A DNA stretch of 64,000 nt from Rhynchopus sp. YZ270_cl-10 (taxonomy: Eukaryota; Euglenozoa; Diplonemea; Diplonemida; Diplonemidae), in assembly GCA_964035575.1 (NCBI GenBank), contig OZ037862.1, forward strand, positions 62,001 to 126,000, given 5' to 3'. Below, in pieces: positions 20,324 to 34,100 of the stretch (the stretch's first letter is position 1; each line of letters starts with the position of its first letter). The translations under genes were made by a program, and so were the position numbers. The notes under the pieces are model-generated. The model was not told where the DNA came from and did not search any database. It saw only the letters and a list, made by a program, of their open reading frames with translations.

Positions 20324-21101
20324 AAAAGAGGCGGGGTAATACCCCCCCTCTGAAAACGATTGTCAAACAATTTTTTGTTGCTGCGTTTTTTTTTTGCGGT
20401 GAGGTGCCTTTCAGAGAGGAAATACTGAGGGGTGTAAACATTTTCCAGGAGGGAATTTTTTTGAACGCTTTTTGTCGGTCCCATTTGTGTTATCCCTGTT
20501 TGTTTTCCTGGGTCGTGAAGAAAAAAAAAACACACACACGACGAAACGTTGCTACCTCAATGTGTGATTATTCACTTAAAACAACAAGTAACGAAGGTTT
20601 GACTTCATTTCTGTGTAAGGACACAGATTACCCACACACCACAAAATACTAGAAAAGGTTTTTCGTTCAATATTCGTCCCGTGGTTTTTCACTTTTTTTT
20701 TTTGAGGATCTAAAAAAAAGGGTCGTTACTTCGTTTACTGTTGGCATTGTTTGTGCAGAGGATGGTCGGCAAAGCCGTTGAAGAAGAAAAAAAACTTGAA
20801 AGATGAACGTGCCTCTACCTACGCAAGTGGGCTATACTCCGTTCAGGTGCTACCCACCCTAAATCTGTTATCAAACACATTCATCTCTCTTTTAAGAAAC
20901 AACCCCTCCAGTTCGTTTCTTTATCACATCCTCCCTGTTTTTTTTGACCAACAATAAAAAAATAACAAATCTAGTTGAAAATCTTGTCTTCAGCCTTTTT
21001 TTTTTGGCTTTCCGACATTTTAGTTTTGCTGCTTTTTTTTTAATTTTTTTGGGGCTTCGTTTTTACCTAAAAAACTCTCCCCTCCCCCCAGCAGAGATTG
21101 C

Positions 21102-23744
<2,643 letters not shown>

Positions 23745-23986
23745 CCTATATCTGCTGTTTTTTGCTACTTTTTCCACAAAAATGTCTTCTTTTCTTCAAA
23801 ACCTTTACAAACGTTTTGGTTTTTTTTCGTATCAGTCTTATGGGGCACTGCCCTATTACACTCTGAGGAATATTTGATGTGATAAGTGCTGAAAAAAGGG
23901 GAGAGGGAGAGAGAGGGGGGTTTGTCAGAAAGTTGTTGTTTTTGCTTTGTGCTCTTTTTGTTTTGGTGGTCTTTAAAAATGTACTA

Positions 23987-25435
23987 CCGTAATTGTAAAA
24001 ATATTGGGACGTAAAAAAGTTGAAACGTAAAAATGTTGGGCCGTAAAAATGTTGGGACAGCTGGGCGAAAAATTCCCGTCCCAACATTTTTACGGCCCAA
24101 CATATGGGAGCGTCCGCGAAAGACCCCCCCCTAAAGCTAACATCCATGCTTATTGGTATTTCACTAATTAAAATTTTGGTATTTTATAAGATTTTTTTTT
24201 ACAATGAACTCAGAGTTAAGTTTCTGAGTTCATTAAAAAAAAAATCGGTGAAAAATTCCGAGTAGGTATTAATTTAGATAGGAAAAGCTATGTCAGCAGC
24301 TATGTGTCCCCTTATTTTACCTGTAAATACTAAGGATATAGGAAGGAATTCACTAATATCTGTCTCTAAACCCATTATCAAAAAGGGGGGGGGAGGAAAG
24401 GGGGGTGGAGGCTTGTCGCCCCCTCCGAACACTCTAAATAGAGCGCGAAAGAGCTTCACGCTCCGGGTCGTCTGCGGCGATGTCGACTTTCTCGCAGAAA
24501 ACCCCCTTTTTTGAGTGACCCTATTGACCTCCGTGATGAGTCTCTCCAAGAGTTGCAGACAATTGTCCGCCTGTTCCTCCTCTTCCTCCTCCGTCTCGCT
24601 GTCACTGTCCTGAGGGTGTCGCTGATGCAACTACAGGAGTAGTAAACGGCGGACACCCCTTTTCTCCTGGTGGTTGTCTTCTGCATATGGAGGGACATAT
24701 GCTTCGAGCTACACACCTCGCGCATCCAGCTCCTCGCGCCCCACCCTTTGCCCCCCTGCCAGTGGACCCCTGCATACACCTGCAGCTCGGCGAAGTTTTT
24801 TAGGCCTCGGAAAGGCCGGGTTTTCAGCTCCTGAGCGAATGCTTTGGCTGGTGATTACATTTCCCCCTGTTGTGTTGTTCTATGGGTGGTTATATGGGTG
24901 TTTGTGAGGATTTCCTTGTATATCCTTAGTATTTACAGGTAAAATAAGGGGACACATAGCTGTTGACATAGCTTTTCCTATCTAAATTAATACCTACTCG
25001 GAATTTTTCACCGATTTTTTTTTTAATGAACTCAGAAACTTAACTCTGAGTTCATTTAAAAAAAAAAATCTTATAAAATACCAAAATTTTAATTAGTGAA
25101 ATACCAATAAGCATGGATGTTAGCTTTAGGGGGGGGTCTTTCGCGGACGCTGCCATATTTACGTTCGGGAATTTTTACGTAGATTTTGTTAGGGAAGATT
25201 TGTCTTAGCTAGCAAAAAAAAAAAAAATTTTTTTTTCGATTACCTAGCGAGTAGGCGGGTTGAACGTCACTGGCACGTGTCAAAGTTTTCAAGAGGGCGT
25301 GGGAAAAAAACGCTAAGACAAATAGGCTCAAGCCAAAGTAGCCCAAAAAATGTTGGGCCGTAAAAATGTTGGGACGAGCGAGCCTTTTTTGGGCTGTCCC
25401 AACATTTTTACGGCCCAACATTTTTACAATTACGG
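23987..25435. mobile_element. outer inverted-repeat DNA element, split by another element
   Basis: Ends are CCGTAATTGTAAAAAT and its reverse complement, flanked by TA on both sides. Inside each end are tandem units of GTAAAAATGTTGGGCC and self-complementary hairpins of the same unit. TA duplication would fit a Tc1/mariner-like non-autonomous element. Without the 1051-bp insert at 24105-25155 it is about 400 bp. No transposase is present. Confidence 0.7.
24105..25155. mobile_element. TA-flanked MITE, copy 1 (long form), nested
   Basis: Inverted repeats of about 240 bp begin TGGGAGCGTCCGCGAAAGAC (TGGCAGCG on the right arm). TA flanks both ends (24103-24104 and 25156-25157). The 570-bp middle has a small minus-strand open frame with an acidic run that I do not consider a gene. 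It sits inside the outer element at 23987-25435. The TA target suggests Tc1/mariner-like mobilisation. Confidence 0.85.
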
Positions 25436-25761
25436 TATTTGCTTTTTTGTTTTGTTGAAAGGGGAGAGGGAGAGAGAGGAGGGAAGGCAGAGTAAAAGGC
25501 GGAATAGTGTTCGTGATTTTTTTTTTCCTTTTTGTTTTGCGGGGGTCTTTTTGAATTTTCTCTGGTATTTTCTTTACATTTTTTTTTTGGCAAGTCTTCC
25601 CATTTTTTTGTCTTCGCAATCGTTGTCGCAGGACTGTGCAAAGAAGGGGGGGAAAAAAATGTTTGTTTTTTTTTTTAGTTCAATTCAAGCTGGTAATAAT
25701 ACCCAACGTCTTCCCCCCCGATACAGCGCAAGAGAAAAGAAAAACAAAAAAACAAAAAAAA

Positions 25762-25802
25762 GTGCAAATGCCTCACCGTGCATCGGCGGACGCAGGCGCT
25801 GG
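25762..25802. repeat. A2 repeat copy
   Basis: AGTGCAAATGCCTCACCGTG, then CATCGGCGGACGCAGGCGCT; long-arm form as at 55157. Confidence 0.75.
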
Positions 25803-26050
25803 TAACAAAATCAAAAAAAAAAGTACGACTTTAACAAAATAAAGAAGAATGCAAAAAAAAAGAAAAAAGCAGTAATAAATACCGTTTACCCCCTTCCCTC
25901 TTTTCCCATCCCCGCATTTTTTCTCTCTTTTTTCTTCCGAAAAAAAATCAAAAAAAAAAGGAAAAAAAAAAATTGAAGAAAATTCAAAACTCCCCATCAC
26001 CCCCGCCATCAAATAAACTGAAGAAAAAAAAAAGAAAAAAAGGAGATATT

Positions 26051-26088
26051 ACTAAGATGACCCCAAGCCTCATGTGCTCAGTCATCTA
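26051..26088. repeat. H1 hairpin repeat copy (diverged)
   Basis: TAAGATGACCCCAAGC, loop CTCATGT, GCTCAGTCATCT. Confidence 0.65.
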
Positions 26089-26148
26089 GCAAACAATGTG
26101 CTTCACTACACATCATTTTTTTTTTTAAAGGAGAAAAATAAAGGAAAA

Positions 26149-26185
26149 AGGTGATGAACTTCAGCCTCTCATACTTAGTTAACAT
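26149..26185. repeat. H1 hairpin repeat copy (diverged)
   Basis: GGTGATGAACTTCAGCCTCT, then CATACTTAGTTAAC; recognisable by order, with a weaker stem. Confidence 0.5.
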
Positions 26186-27179
26186 ACCCTTAAAATAGGG
26201 AGCACACCCATTGACTGCTCCGGTCCTTCTCAATCCCTTCCCGTGGAAAAAAAAAAGCCCCCCAAAAAAAAAAAAGTTGCTGCTTTTAAAATGAAGACAA
26301 AGCACTAAACGTCAAAAGAACAGAAACCTTTTGAGTGTTTTTTGTTACGTTGATGCCCTTATGGCGACCCCGTGAAAGGAGAACAACTATTTTGGGGGAA
26401 ATTTTTATTAATCCGGGCAGTGGGATACAGCCAAAACTCGCGCCACTACCCGATGATGAAAAAAACCAAAAAAAAAAAAATAAAAGAGAGAAAAAAACAC
26501 ACATAAATAAAACTGAAAGTAAAAGATGCGTAAAAGGCTTGGTCGTTCTGTCGTGGTTGTCTAGGAGCCTTTCGATCTCTTTTTTTCAAAACACACAAAA
26601 GTGAAATTGTTAATTACGTAAATGCAAGGAACCCACAATACCAGCTCCCGGATAGCACAAACAATAATTGAACACCTTTTTTTCCTTTTGTTTCTTGCTA
26701 AAACAAAAAACAGGGTGTGTTTGCTTTTGCCACTCATCATAAAGGAGCAAGCATTATTCCTGGGTCTAACTCATAAGGCAATGATTAAGGAAAAACAAAA
26801 AGATATCTTTTTTTTGACGGGAAACGAAGCGCTTCCGTAAAAAAAAGCAAAAACAAAAACAAAACAAAAAACAATTTTTTTTTTTTTTTTGAAACGGAGT
26901 ATATTTCTTGATGATGAATATTTTCTTATCCTGTACACTATATTTTTTTTCTTCAATTTACAGTATCATTTTTACCCCCCACCCACCCATACCCATCCCC
27001 CCATTGATGAAAAAAATTTTTTTTTCCCTTTTTTTGCAGAACTAAATCGAACGAACATGCACACGGGGCACTATTGCTCCAAAAAAATGTGCATTGTTTT
27101 GTTGCGATTACTGCGTTTTGATGTTACGTTCGATTGGCTCGAAGCTGAGACCACACACACCACTCCCTACGTTTTCTCT

Positions 27180-29063
27180 CTATTTCGATGATGTCGAGAC
27201 GGTTTCGGTTCCGTCGGTTGCCGAGATGGTGATGTTGGTGTCGACATCGATGGTGACTGTCACGGACACCTTGTTGTCGGTGGTGGGGGTGAAGGGGAGC
27301 TTCGCGAGGTCTGTTGTCTCACCCTTCTTGCCCTCAACAAGGTCGAGCAGGACAGCCTTGTCCTTGGCGGCAGGGAGCTCGAAGGTCTCCACGAACGGGA
27401 GGGGGGTCGACTCGGTTGCGAGCACCATAAGGTCTGTGTATGGGTTGCGTTGTGTTAGATCCTGGATTGGAAATTGAAATTTCCTGCATAGTGCATACCT
27501 CCCTTGGCAGTGCGCAGGCTGACGTCCTTAACAAGGAGGTTCAGCTCGCACTTCACACCGGACGCGTCGACAGCCTTGCCCGCAGTGCCGTTGCCGGCCT
27601 TGGCCCAGAACTCGGCGACGGGGAGTGCGATGTCGGTCTGTGGAGGGAGGGGTAGTAGAGGGTAGGCTGTGGAAAGTGTAGTGTGCCGCATACCAGGTCG
27701 CAGATGTGGGTCTGCTCTGCCGCTCCCAGGGCACCGACCTCCTCGGGCATCTGGAACTTGACGAGGGAGCCTGCGCCGCAGCCCTCAGCCATGGTGGTGA
27801 GCTGCTTGTTGTTGGCACCTCCTCCGATGAGGAGGATTCTGGTGGGGTTGGTCTGTGTTGTGTGTTGTGATGTGGTGGGGAAGTGGAGGGGTGACATACG
27901 AGGTGCTCGGCGTCAAGGACCTTCTTCACAGCGCTCTTAATGCCCATCGTGAGCATGATACCGGACATCTCGAACTTGCTGGTGGTCATCTTGCCGTTGA
28001 AGTCGGCACCCTCGGACAGCGCCTCAACCTGCACAGAGGCCTCCTGCTGCTGGGTCATGGACTTCTTGCAGCGTTCGCTCTCGTACATCAGCTTTCTCTT
28101 GGCTCTGTTTGAAATGATGTAGACATTTTCAAAATAAAACACTATACCTAGCGTCGTCGATGATGTCGATGCGTGTCTTCCTCTTGAACTCCGTGGCAAG
28201 GTGGTCGAACACAATCTTGGTGAAGCAGCGGCCGCTCTGTGTGGCCATCTCCTCGGTCGCCACCTGCATGGTGCCGTTGTTCTCGTACACAAGCGACGCG
28301 GTGGACGCAGCACCTCCGATGTCGAGCACGAGGGTGGCCTCGTGGTCGTGCGACTTGGGGCCCTTGGCAGAGCCTCCCGACGTCGCGTGGATGATGGCTG
28401 CGGTGGCAGGGCGGATCACACGGAGAACCTCAAGGCCGGCAGACTGTGGGGGATGATGGATGGATGATGGATGGGGTGGATGGATAGTGAGTCAAGGCAT
28501 ATGAGAGCAACGCTTCTCACAATGCGTGAAGGAAATTTGGGGTGCTACGAACATACCTTGGCGGCAGCCACGACCATGGCGACTGCTGCGGGGGAGTCGC
28601 ATGTGTAGTGCGGGAGGGTGACGACGACACCGGTGGTGGTTGTGCCGGTGAAGGCCTCGACCTCGCCCTTGGCGTACTTGAAGAGTGGGATGAAGGCGTC
28701 GGAGAGCGAGCTGGTGGTGGTGGGTGCCTCGCAGTCCATGCCGGGCTGTGTGGTGACACCGGTCACAACGTTCGCGTCGTTCACTTCGAGCTGGAAACCG
28801 AGCTTTTTGCTGCGGAGCAGGTCCGGGTCTTCTGCGTTCTTCACCACCGAGAGGAGGGAGTGCACAACCTCACGCGGCCGCTTCACAGACATCAGCTTCG
28901 CGGTGTCACCCACAACGGTCTCGGCCTCGCTGTACGCGACGTACGCAGGGGTCGTTCTGTGTCCGTCGGCGTTCACAACCACCTGCGCGCAGTCGTCCTG
29001 CCACACCGCCATCACCATGTTCTCATTTCCTAAACTCAATCCGAAAGTTGTTGCCTTCGACAT
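27180..29063 (-). CDS. HSPA14: Hsp70-like protein of the Ssz1/HSPA14 (ribosome-associated complex) type, six exons
   Basis: Exons 29063-28557, 28443-28148, 28104-27900, 27852-27694, 27637-27499 and 27433-27180 give 519 aa, near yeast Ssz1 (538) and human HSPA14 (509) and far shorter than canonical Hsp70 (about 640). The first phosphate loop reads FGLSLGNEN, so the catalytic Asp of GIDLGTT is replaced, as in Ssz1 and HSPA14. VLDIGGAASTASLV and ILLIGGGANN are the second phosphate and adenosine motifs. The substrate-binding part is cut to about 120 residues with no lid. In the family it pairs with a J-protein at the ribosome exit tunnel to stimulate the Hsp70 that folds nascent chains. Introns are 43-113 nt. 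Confidence 0.85.
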
Positions 29064-29073
29064 TTTAACTGCT

Positions 29074-29110
29074 CTAAAAAAAAGGGACTAAAGAAAAGAG
29101 ATAACAGAGG
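29074..29110 (-). promoter_or_regulatory. probable leader splice acceptor of the Hsp70-like gene
   Basis: Gene-sense tract TCTCTTTTCTTTAGTCCC then TTTTTTTTAG, ending 10 nt before the ATG at 29063. Confidence 0.5.
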
Positions 29111-29906
29111 AGCTCTAGAGTTGCTTGATACTGATTGATATGATAAAAGTGTTTACTTCCGTTTCTTTTCCTTTTAGTGTACAAGTGTAGTCTGTTAGTG
29201 GGTGATGGTTTGTGAGGGATGGTTTTGAGAGCAATCTCATACGTGGTACGAGGACAAAGTTTACAAAAGAGAAGGAGGCCCTTTTTGTTTATAGTATTAT
29301 AATACGTTGTCGTGCATGCGCATTGTTCTGTTGTGGAGTGGACACACACAGGGAAAACAATAAACGTCCAGAAGGCAGACACAACAACACAACAGCCGCG
29401 AGCGGCTCGTAGGTGCCCTGCAAAAAGCCTTCAGTAATTATTGCGTTCCTTGTGGAAACGGAGTGGATCTGGGTACCCCAGCAGCAACAAAAAAAGACAG
29501 GGAGAGAGAAAGAGAGAACAGGATGCGAATGTAGGAGCAGGACAAAAAGAAAGAAAAAAAAAGGCAGCACAACGTTGGGCACGAGTGGAGTGAAAACAAA
29601 TACCTGAGATGGTTGCATTCTTCCGTCAGAGAACAAAGTTGCAACGACAGAATTGAATGCTACGCTTCGGGTATTTCTTTTGTGACAAACAGCAAATAAC
29701 AAAAAAAACACAAATGTCCCCTAAACAAAATAGGGCACACGCAGCAAAAACAGCGCTGTGCTGTGGGATACGTGCAAACAAAATCGGTTGTGCTGTGTTG
29801 CCCCCGTCTTCTGTGTCATCACACTGCTGCGGAGACACGCATTTTTTTTGTAGGGACAACCGAAAAGCGGAACAGAGAAAGAAAGAAAAGCTTCAAAAAA
29901 AAAAAA

Positions 29907-29943
29907 AGATAGGCTACCTAAGCCTTGCGTACTTAGTCACCTC
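29907..29943. repeat. H1 hairpin repeat copy
   Basis: CTAAG, changed loop CCTTGCGTA, CTTAGTCACCTC. Stem kept, loop altered. Confidence 0.7.
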
Positions 29944-30724
29944 AACAACAACAAGATGGGGGTTGGAGAAACCAACTACTTGCTTGCCAGCAACAGCAAA
30001 ACCTCGCGTGCACAATTCTTCCCTGGCCTGTTTTCTTTCTCTCTCTCTCTTTTTGCAATAAAAACACGGCCGCCAGAAGTGCACAATTACGGTTTTTTTT
30101 TTTTTTTTCCTTCCCTTCTTCGGCGCAATAGTGTGTGCACAGGGAACATACGATATCGTGCTAATCACGAGCAGACGTAAACCCCTGTTGCTAACACATA
30201 GCACCATTGTCACATGCAAGAGCAAACGTGTATGGGGGTGGGGATGGGACGGGATGGGGATGGGGATTGGGTAGTTGTAGTCATAGGTACTACCACAAGG
30301 TGGGAGTCTTCACTCTCCACAGCGGTGCGACACCTACGGCAGCCAACAACGCAAACAACGTTCCCAAGGGAAATGCAAAAAAAAAAAAAACGTCACTATA
30401 TTATGGGTTCTGCGACTCTTGTGCAACATCCACACAAGAGAACAGAAAAGAAGTCAGGGGGGTGAGGTGAAAGTGAAGTAAAGTGAAGTGGGTACAGATG
30501 ACGAGCAGATCCACTCACTCAGTGTTGCGACACACACAACACACGCAACACACACACACACACGTAACCTGGGTTGGGTTGGGTTTTGTACCTACGATTA
30601 CGTTAAAAGAGTGGAGCTCGTCACCTTTCTTCTAGTTGTGCAAATAGTGGGCTTTTCAAAGCGAATCGCAAATGGAAGGGAAAAAAACAAAACAAAACAA
30701 AACAAAACAAGCAAAAATAAAAAG

Positions 30725-30758
30725 CAGGCCTAAGCCACACGTGCTTAGTCACACCTAC
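30725..30758. repeat. H1 hairpin repeat copy
   Basis: GGCCTAAGC, loop CACACGT, GCTTAGTCACACC. Stem kept, loop altered. Confidence 0.75.
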
Positions 30759-31152
30759 AAAATAGCAAATAAGATAATAACGGGATGCCGTGGTGTCTCT
30801 TTCCACTGCGCCGTGTGAAAAAGTAACAAGCTAGCGGACACACGCACCGTCCGTCGTTTCTCTTTCCTATTTGTTAAGAACTTGGTATTTAAAGAAGAAG
30901 AAAATACACAAAAGCACTAACAACAACAAAAAACACACACGCACAAAACAAAATGGGACTACCCACCCTGTATGGAAGTGGAATGGGGCCCCCCCAGGTT
31001 TTGTGCATAGGATTCATAGGTCGGGGGAGGGGAAGTGAAATATAGGAAAAATGAAAAAAAAGGGAGACAGCTAAAGAGTGCTGCCAAGGGGACAGGCAGA
31101 ATATTTTCCCCTTGTTTTCTAGAAACTATAAAGTAATAAGAGTTTGTTTTTT

Positions 31153-34100
31153 TTAGACCTCGTCAAGGATCTCCGAGTCCAGCCCACACTGCTTCGACAG
31201 CAACGTGGCCTCGATGCCCGAGGACAGAGCCCCCTGTGCCGCTGCGAGAGAGATCTTGTAGTCCGCAAGGGTCGCCATGTTGAAGGCCGCCCCGCTCACC
31301 GTGGTGCGCTGCGTGCCCGCCGCTCCCCCGCAGGGCCCCGCAAGAACGTCGACGTCGGAGGCAACGTCCCCTGTCGTGCTTGTCTGGCCAACAGGGAGTG
31401 TGAGGGCCACGTTCAACACCGACACCTGCGGCACCGTTGTCCCGGCCGCAAGCCCAGCAAGGGCAGGGTTCTTTGTCTTCGAGGATGTGACGGCATCGTC
31501 CTTTCTCTTCATCACAATCAGGTCGTCCTCCACCTGCTTCGCTGCATCTGCAATCTCCTGCATGCACGCCTTGTCCGGGAAACGGTTCCCATACTTCGCG
31601 CTCCCGCACGTCTTGAAGGCAGGTGTGCAGACCCCCGGCGTGCACACAACCGGGGTGCATACCTTCGGGGTGCATACTTGCGGTGTGCACGTCTTCTTGC
31701 ACTTCTTGAACCCACAGCACCCGACGCACACCTTCGTGCAGTCGCCCCCTGTGCACTTGGCCGGAGTGCAGTCGCCACCCGTGCATTTCTGCGGTGTGCA
31801 CGCCTCGGGCGTCATGAAACACTCAAAGTACTTGATTCTTTTCCACCGGCAGCCATACTCGTTCACCCCTTCGCCTGCGTCCACCTCCGTGTGGCCCTCT
31901 GTCCCAGACAGCCCGAATGCCCCGGCGAGGTTGAAGGTCGCGTCCCCGAGCGAACTGAAGTCCCCGTTCGCGAAGTCCTTCGACAGCGACACCAGGTTGC
32001 TCAGGCTCGCCTGGCTCAGCGCATTCGCAATGTTGTTCAGCACCGTCCTCATGTCCGAGAGGAAGTTCCCGATCACACTCACCATGCGGTTCAGCGGCGC
32101 CTTGTTGAACTGGTTCGTCACACTCGTCCACGCCGACGACACCTGCCCACTCACAGTGTTCCACACACCCACCGCAGTTGACGCCACCACCTTCGCCCCG
32201 TCCACAACAGCCGCAATCACTACCGTCGGGTCCAGGTCCGAGGATACAGAGATGGAGAACTCCGAGTTCAGGAAGTTGTTTGTGTTGATCTGCGCGGTCC
32301 CGGAAATCGTGTTCTGCACACCCAGCACAGCCACACCGAGGGAGAAGGCAATCGTGTTCCCCTGCACAGACAGCGTCGTCTGCACGTTCACGGCAAAGAG
32401 CACCGAGATGTCGCTGTTGAAGATGGCGTATGGGACCGGTGCTGCCGTGTCGTACTCAAACAGCACCTGCTTCACCTTCACCACCCCGTACAGGAAGGTC
32501 ATGTCCGACAGGCTCATGTGGAAGGACGTGAAGTCCCACGGGAAGTACACCTCCGCCGTAGACGTCAGTGCCCCGTCGAACAGGTTCATCTCCCCTGCGA
32601 AGTGCAGCTTCTCCGAGTCCACAATCAGCAGCAGCGCACCGTACGACCGCAGGAGCGGGATGTCAAACGCCCCCTGGATGTTCACCTCTGCGGCCGGAGG
32701 GGCAATGTTCAGGTCCACCAGGAACCGTGCCCCGCCCGCCGCCTCTTTCGCAGCGTTCAGGTGCGACCCGATCCGGATGAAGTCGACGTCGCCAAACTTA
32801 AGTGCAATGTGGTCCATCGTTGCGTTCACGTAGAACTGCGTTGGGCTGATCGCCACCTCCGCCGCCATCTCCCACCCGATGAAGTTCAGGCGCCCTGCAA
32901 ACGCAAGCCCCTTCGGCACAACCAGCGTCGACAGCCCCAGCTCCAAGGTCTGCTCCTTCAGCGGGCTGAAGGACATGTACGCAAAGCAGTCCTTGTTGAT
33001 CTCCGTCACGCCTGCGTCCGCCGCAGGTGCAACGCAGTTCGCCTTGTAGTCCTTGTCAAACGGGTACAGGCCCGACTCTGCAAACTGCGGCGGGAGTGCC
33101 TTCTGGATGTTCTGCAGCGTCGACGTCACCTCAGACACGTCCACCCCCAGGGCCTCGAACGCTGCCTCTGCCGCAGCAAGCCCCGCATCAGACGCCTCCC
33201 CGGTGAGCAGCACCAGCCACGGCACCTCCGCCGAAACAAAGTCTGCAATCGACCCAATTGTCAGCTCCGACACCATCACCACAAAGAAGTTGTCCTCAGG
33301 CAGCGTCGCACTCAGCCCGATGTACGCCCTCGCCTCCACGTACGGCTGCACCTGGTCCACACAGTTGTCCTGGCGCCCGATGCACGCAGCCGCCCCCAGC
33401 ACCAGCCCGGTCGGGAGGGGCGACTTCAGGTCCCAGTCCATCCCGAGCACCATGTCCCCGAGGTGGATGAACGGGATCTCAAAGGACTCGTACCACCACC
33501 CCGCAGCGACGATCGACCCGCGCAGGATCTGTGCCGTCGGCGTCACAATGATCGACAGGTCGCCGTTGAAGTAGATGTCCTTCCGCTTCTCCGAGTCGTT
33601 GCAGTCGTCCACGCACACAATGAACGGGAACGTCATCCCAAGCTCCTGCCGCGGCGGCGCCGTGCTCCCAATCGCATCCACAATGTACCGCATGTACGTC
33701 GAGGCCCCGTACGTCCCCGTTGCGTCCGACACGCGGAAGGCCTGCGAATCGTCCGTGTCCGCCTCCGTCCCCACACGCAGCTCCAGCTCCAGCACCCCAG
33801 AGTACGCCAGCGATGCCGAAGCCCCCAGCTGGATCTCCTCCACCATGTCCTTCAGCAGCGACACAAAGGCGCTCCCCGTCGTCTCGGGCAGAAGCGGACT
33901 CCCGACCGCAGCCAGCTTGATCCCGTCCGTCGTCACCCCAAAGCTCAGCGTCGTGTCCTGGATCCCCAGGGACAGCACAGTCTTCATGATGTCGCTCTCC
34001 ATCATCGTCTTCCCGACACTCGCAAGCTCCCCGGCCGTGATCAGGTGCGCCAGGCTCCCCACCGTGAGCGTCTCCACAGACACGCTTGCCTCCACCCCGT

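Larger units (their letters stand above)
19516..21101. other. intergenic spacer downstream of PP1 with A and A2 repeats
   Basis: T/A-rich. Holds an A fragment and an A2 copy at 20251-20323. A 76-codon open frame on the minus strand (19927-20157) has even composition and no repeats but no recognised domain, so it is not called as a gene. Confidence 0.5.
25436..27179. other. intergenic spacer upstream of PP1 with A2 and two H1 repeats
   Basis: Extremely rich in A and T homopolymers. Near 25460 it repeats a purine run (AAAGGGGAGAGGGAGAGAGA) also found at 23895, so the nested element lies between two similar tracts. No gene is seen. Confidence 0.55.
29111..31152. other. intergenic spacer with two H1 repeats and microsatellites
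   Basis: About 2 kb between the Hsp70-like gene and the secreted-protein gene. Has CA runs near 30540, GGGTT/GGGAT-rich stretches near 30240 and 30570, and AAAAC repeats near 30690. No gene recognised. Confidence 0.55.

Noticed and set aside
24274-24630. 118-codon minus-strand frame inside the long MITE
   Set aside because: Contains an acidic run and low-complexity Pro; no transposase motif, and it crosses into the inverted arm.
26286-26956. Phe/Ser- and Lys-rich frames in the spacer upstream of PP1
   Set aside because: Products of homopolymer runs.
30540-30600. GGGTT-type repeat as a possible telomere remnant
   Set aside because: Only three units next to a CA microsatellite; genes continue on both sides.
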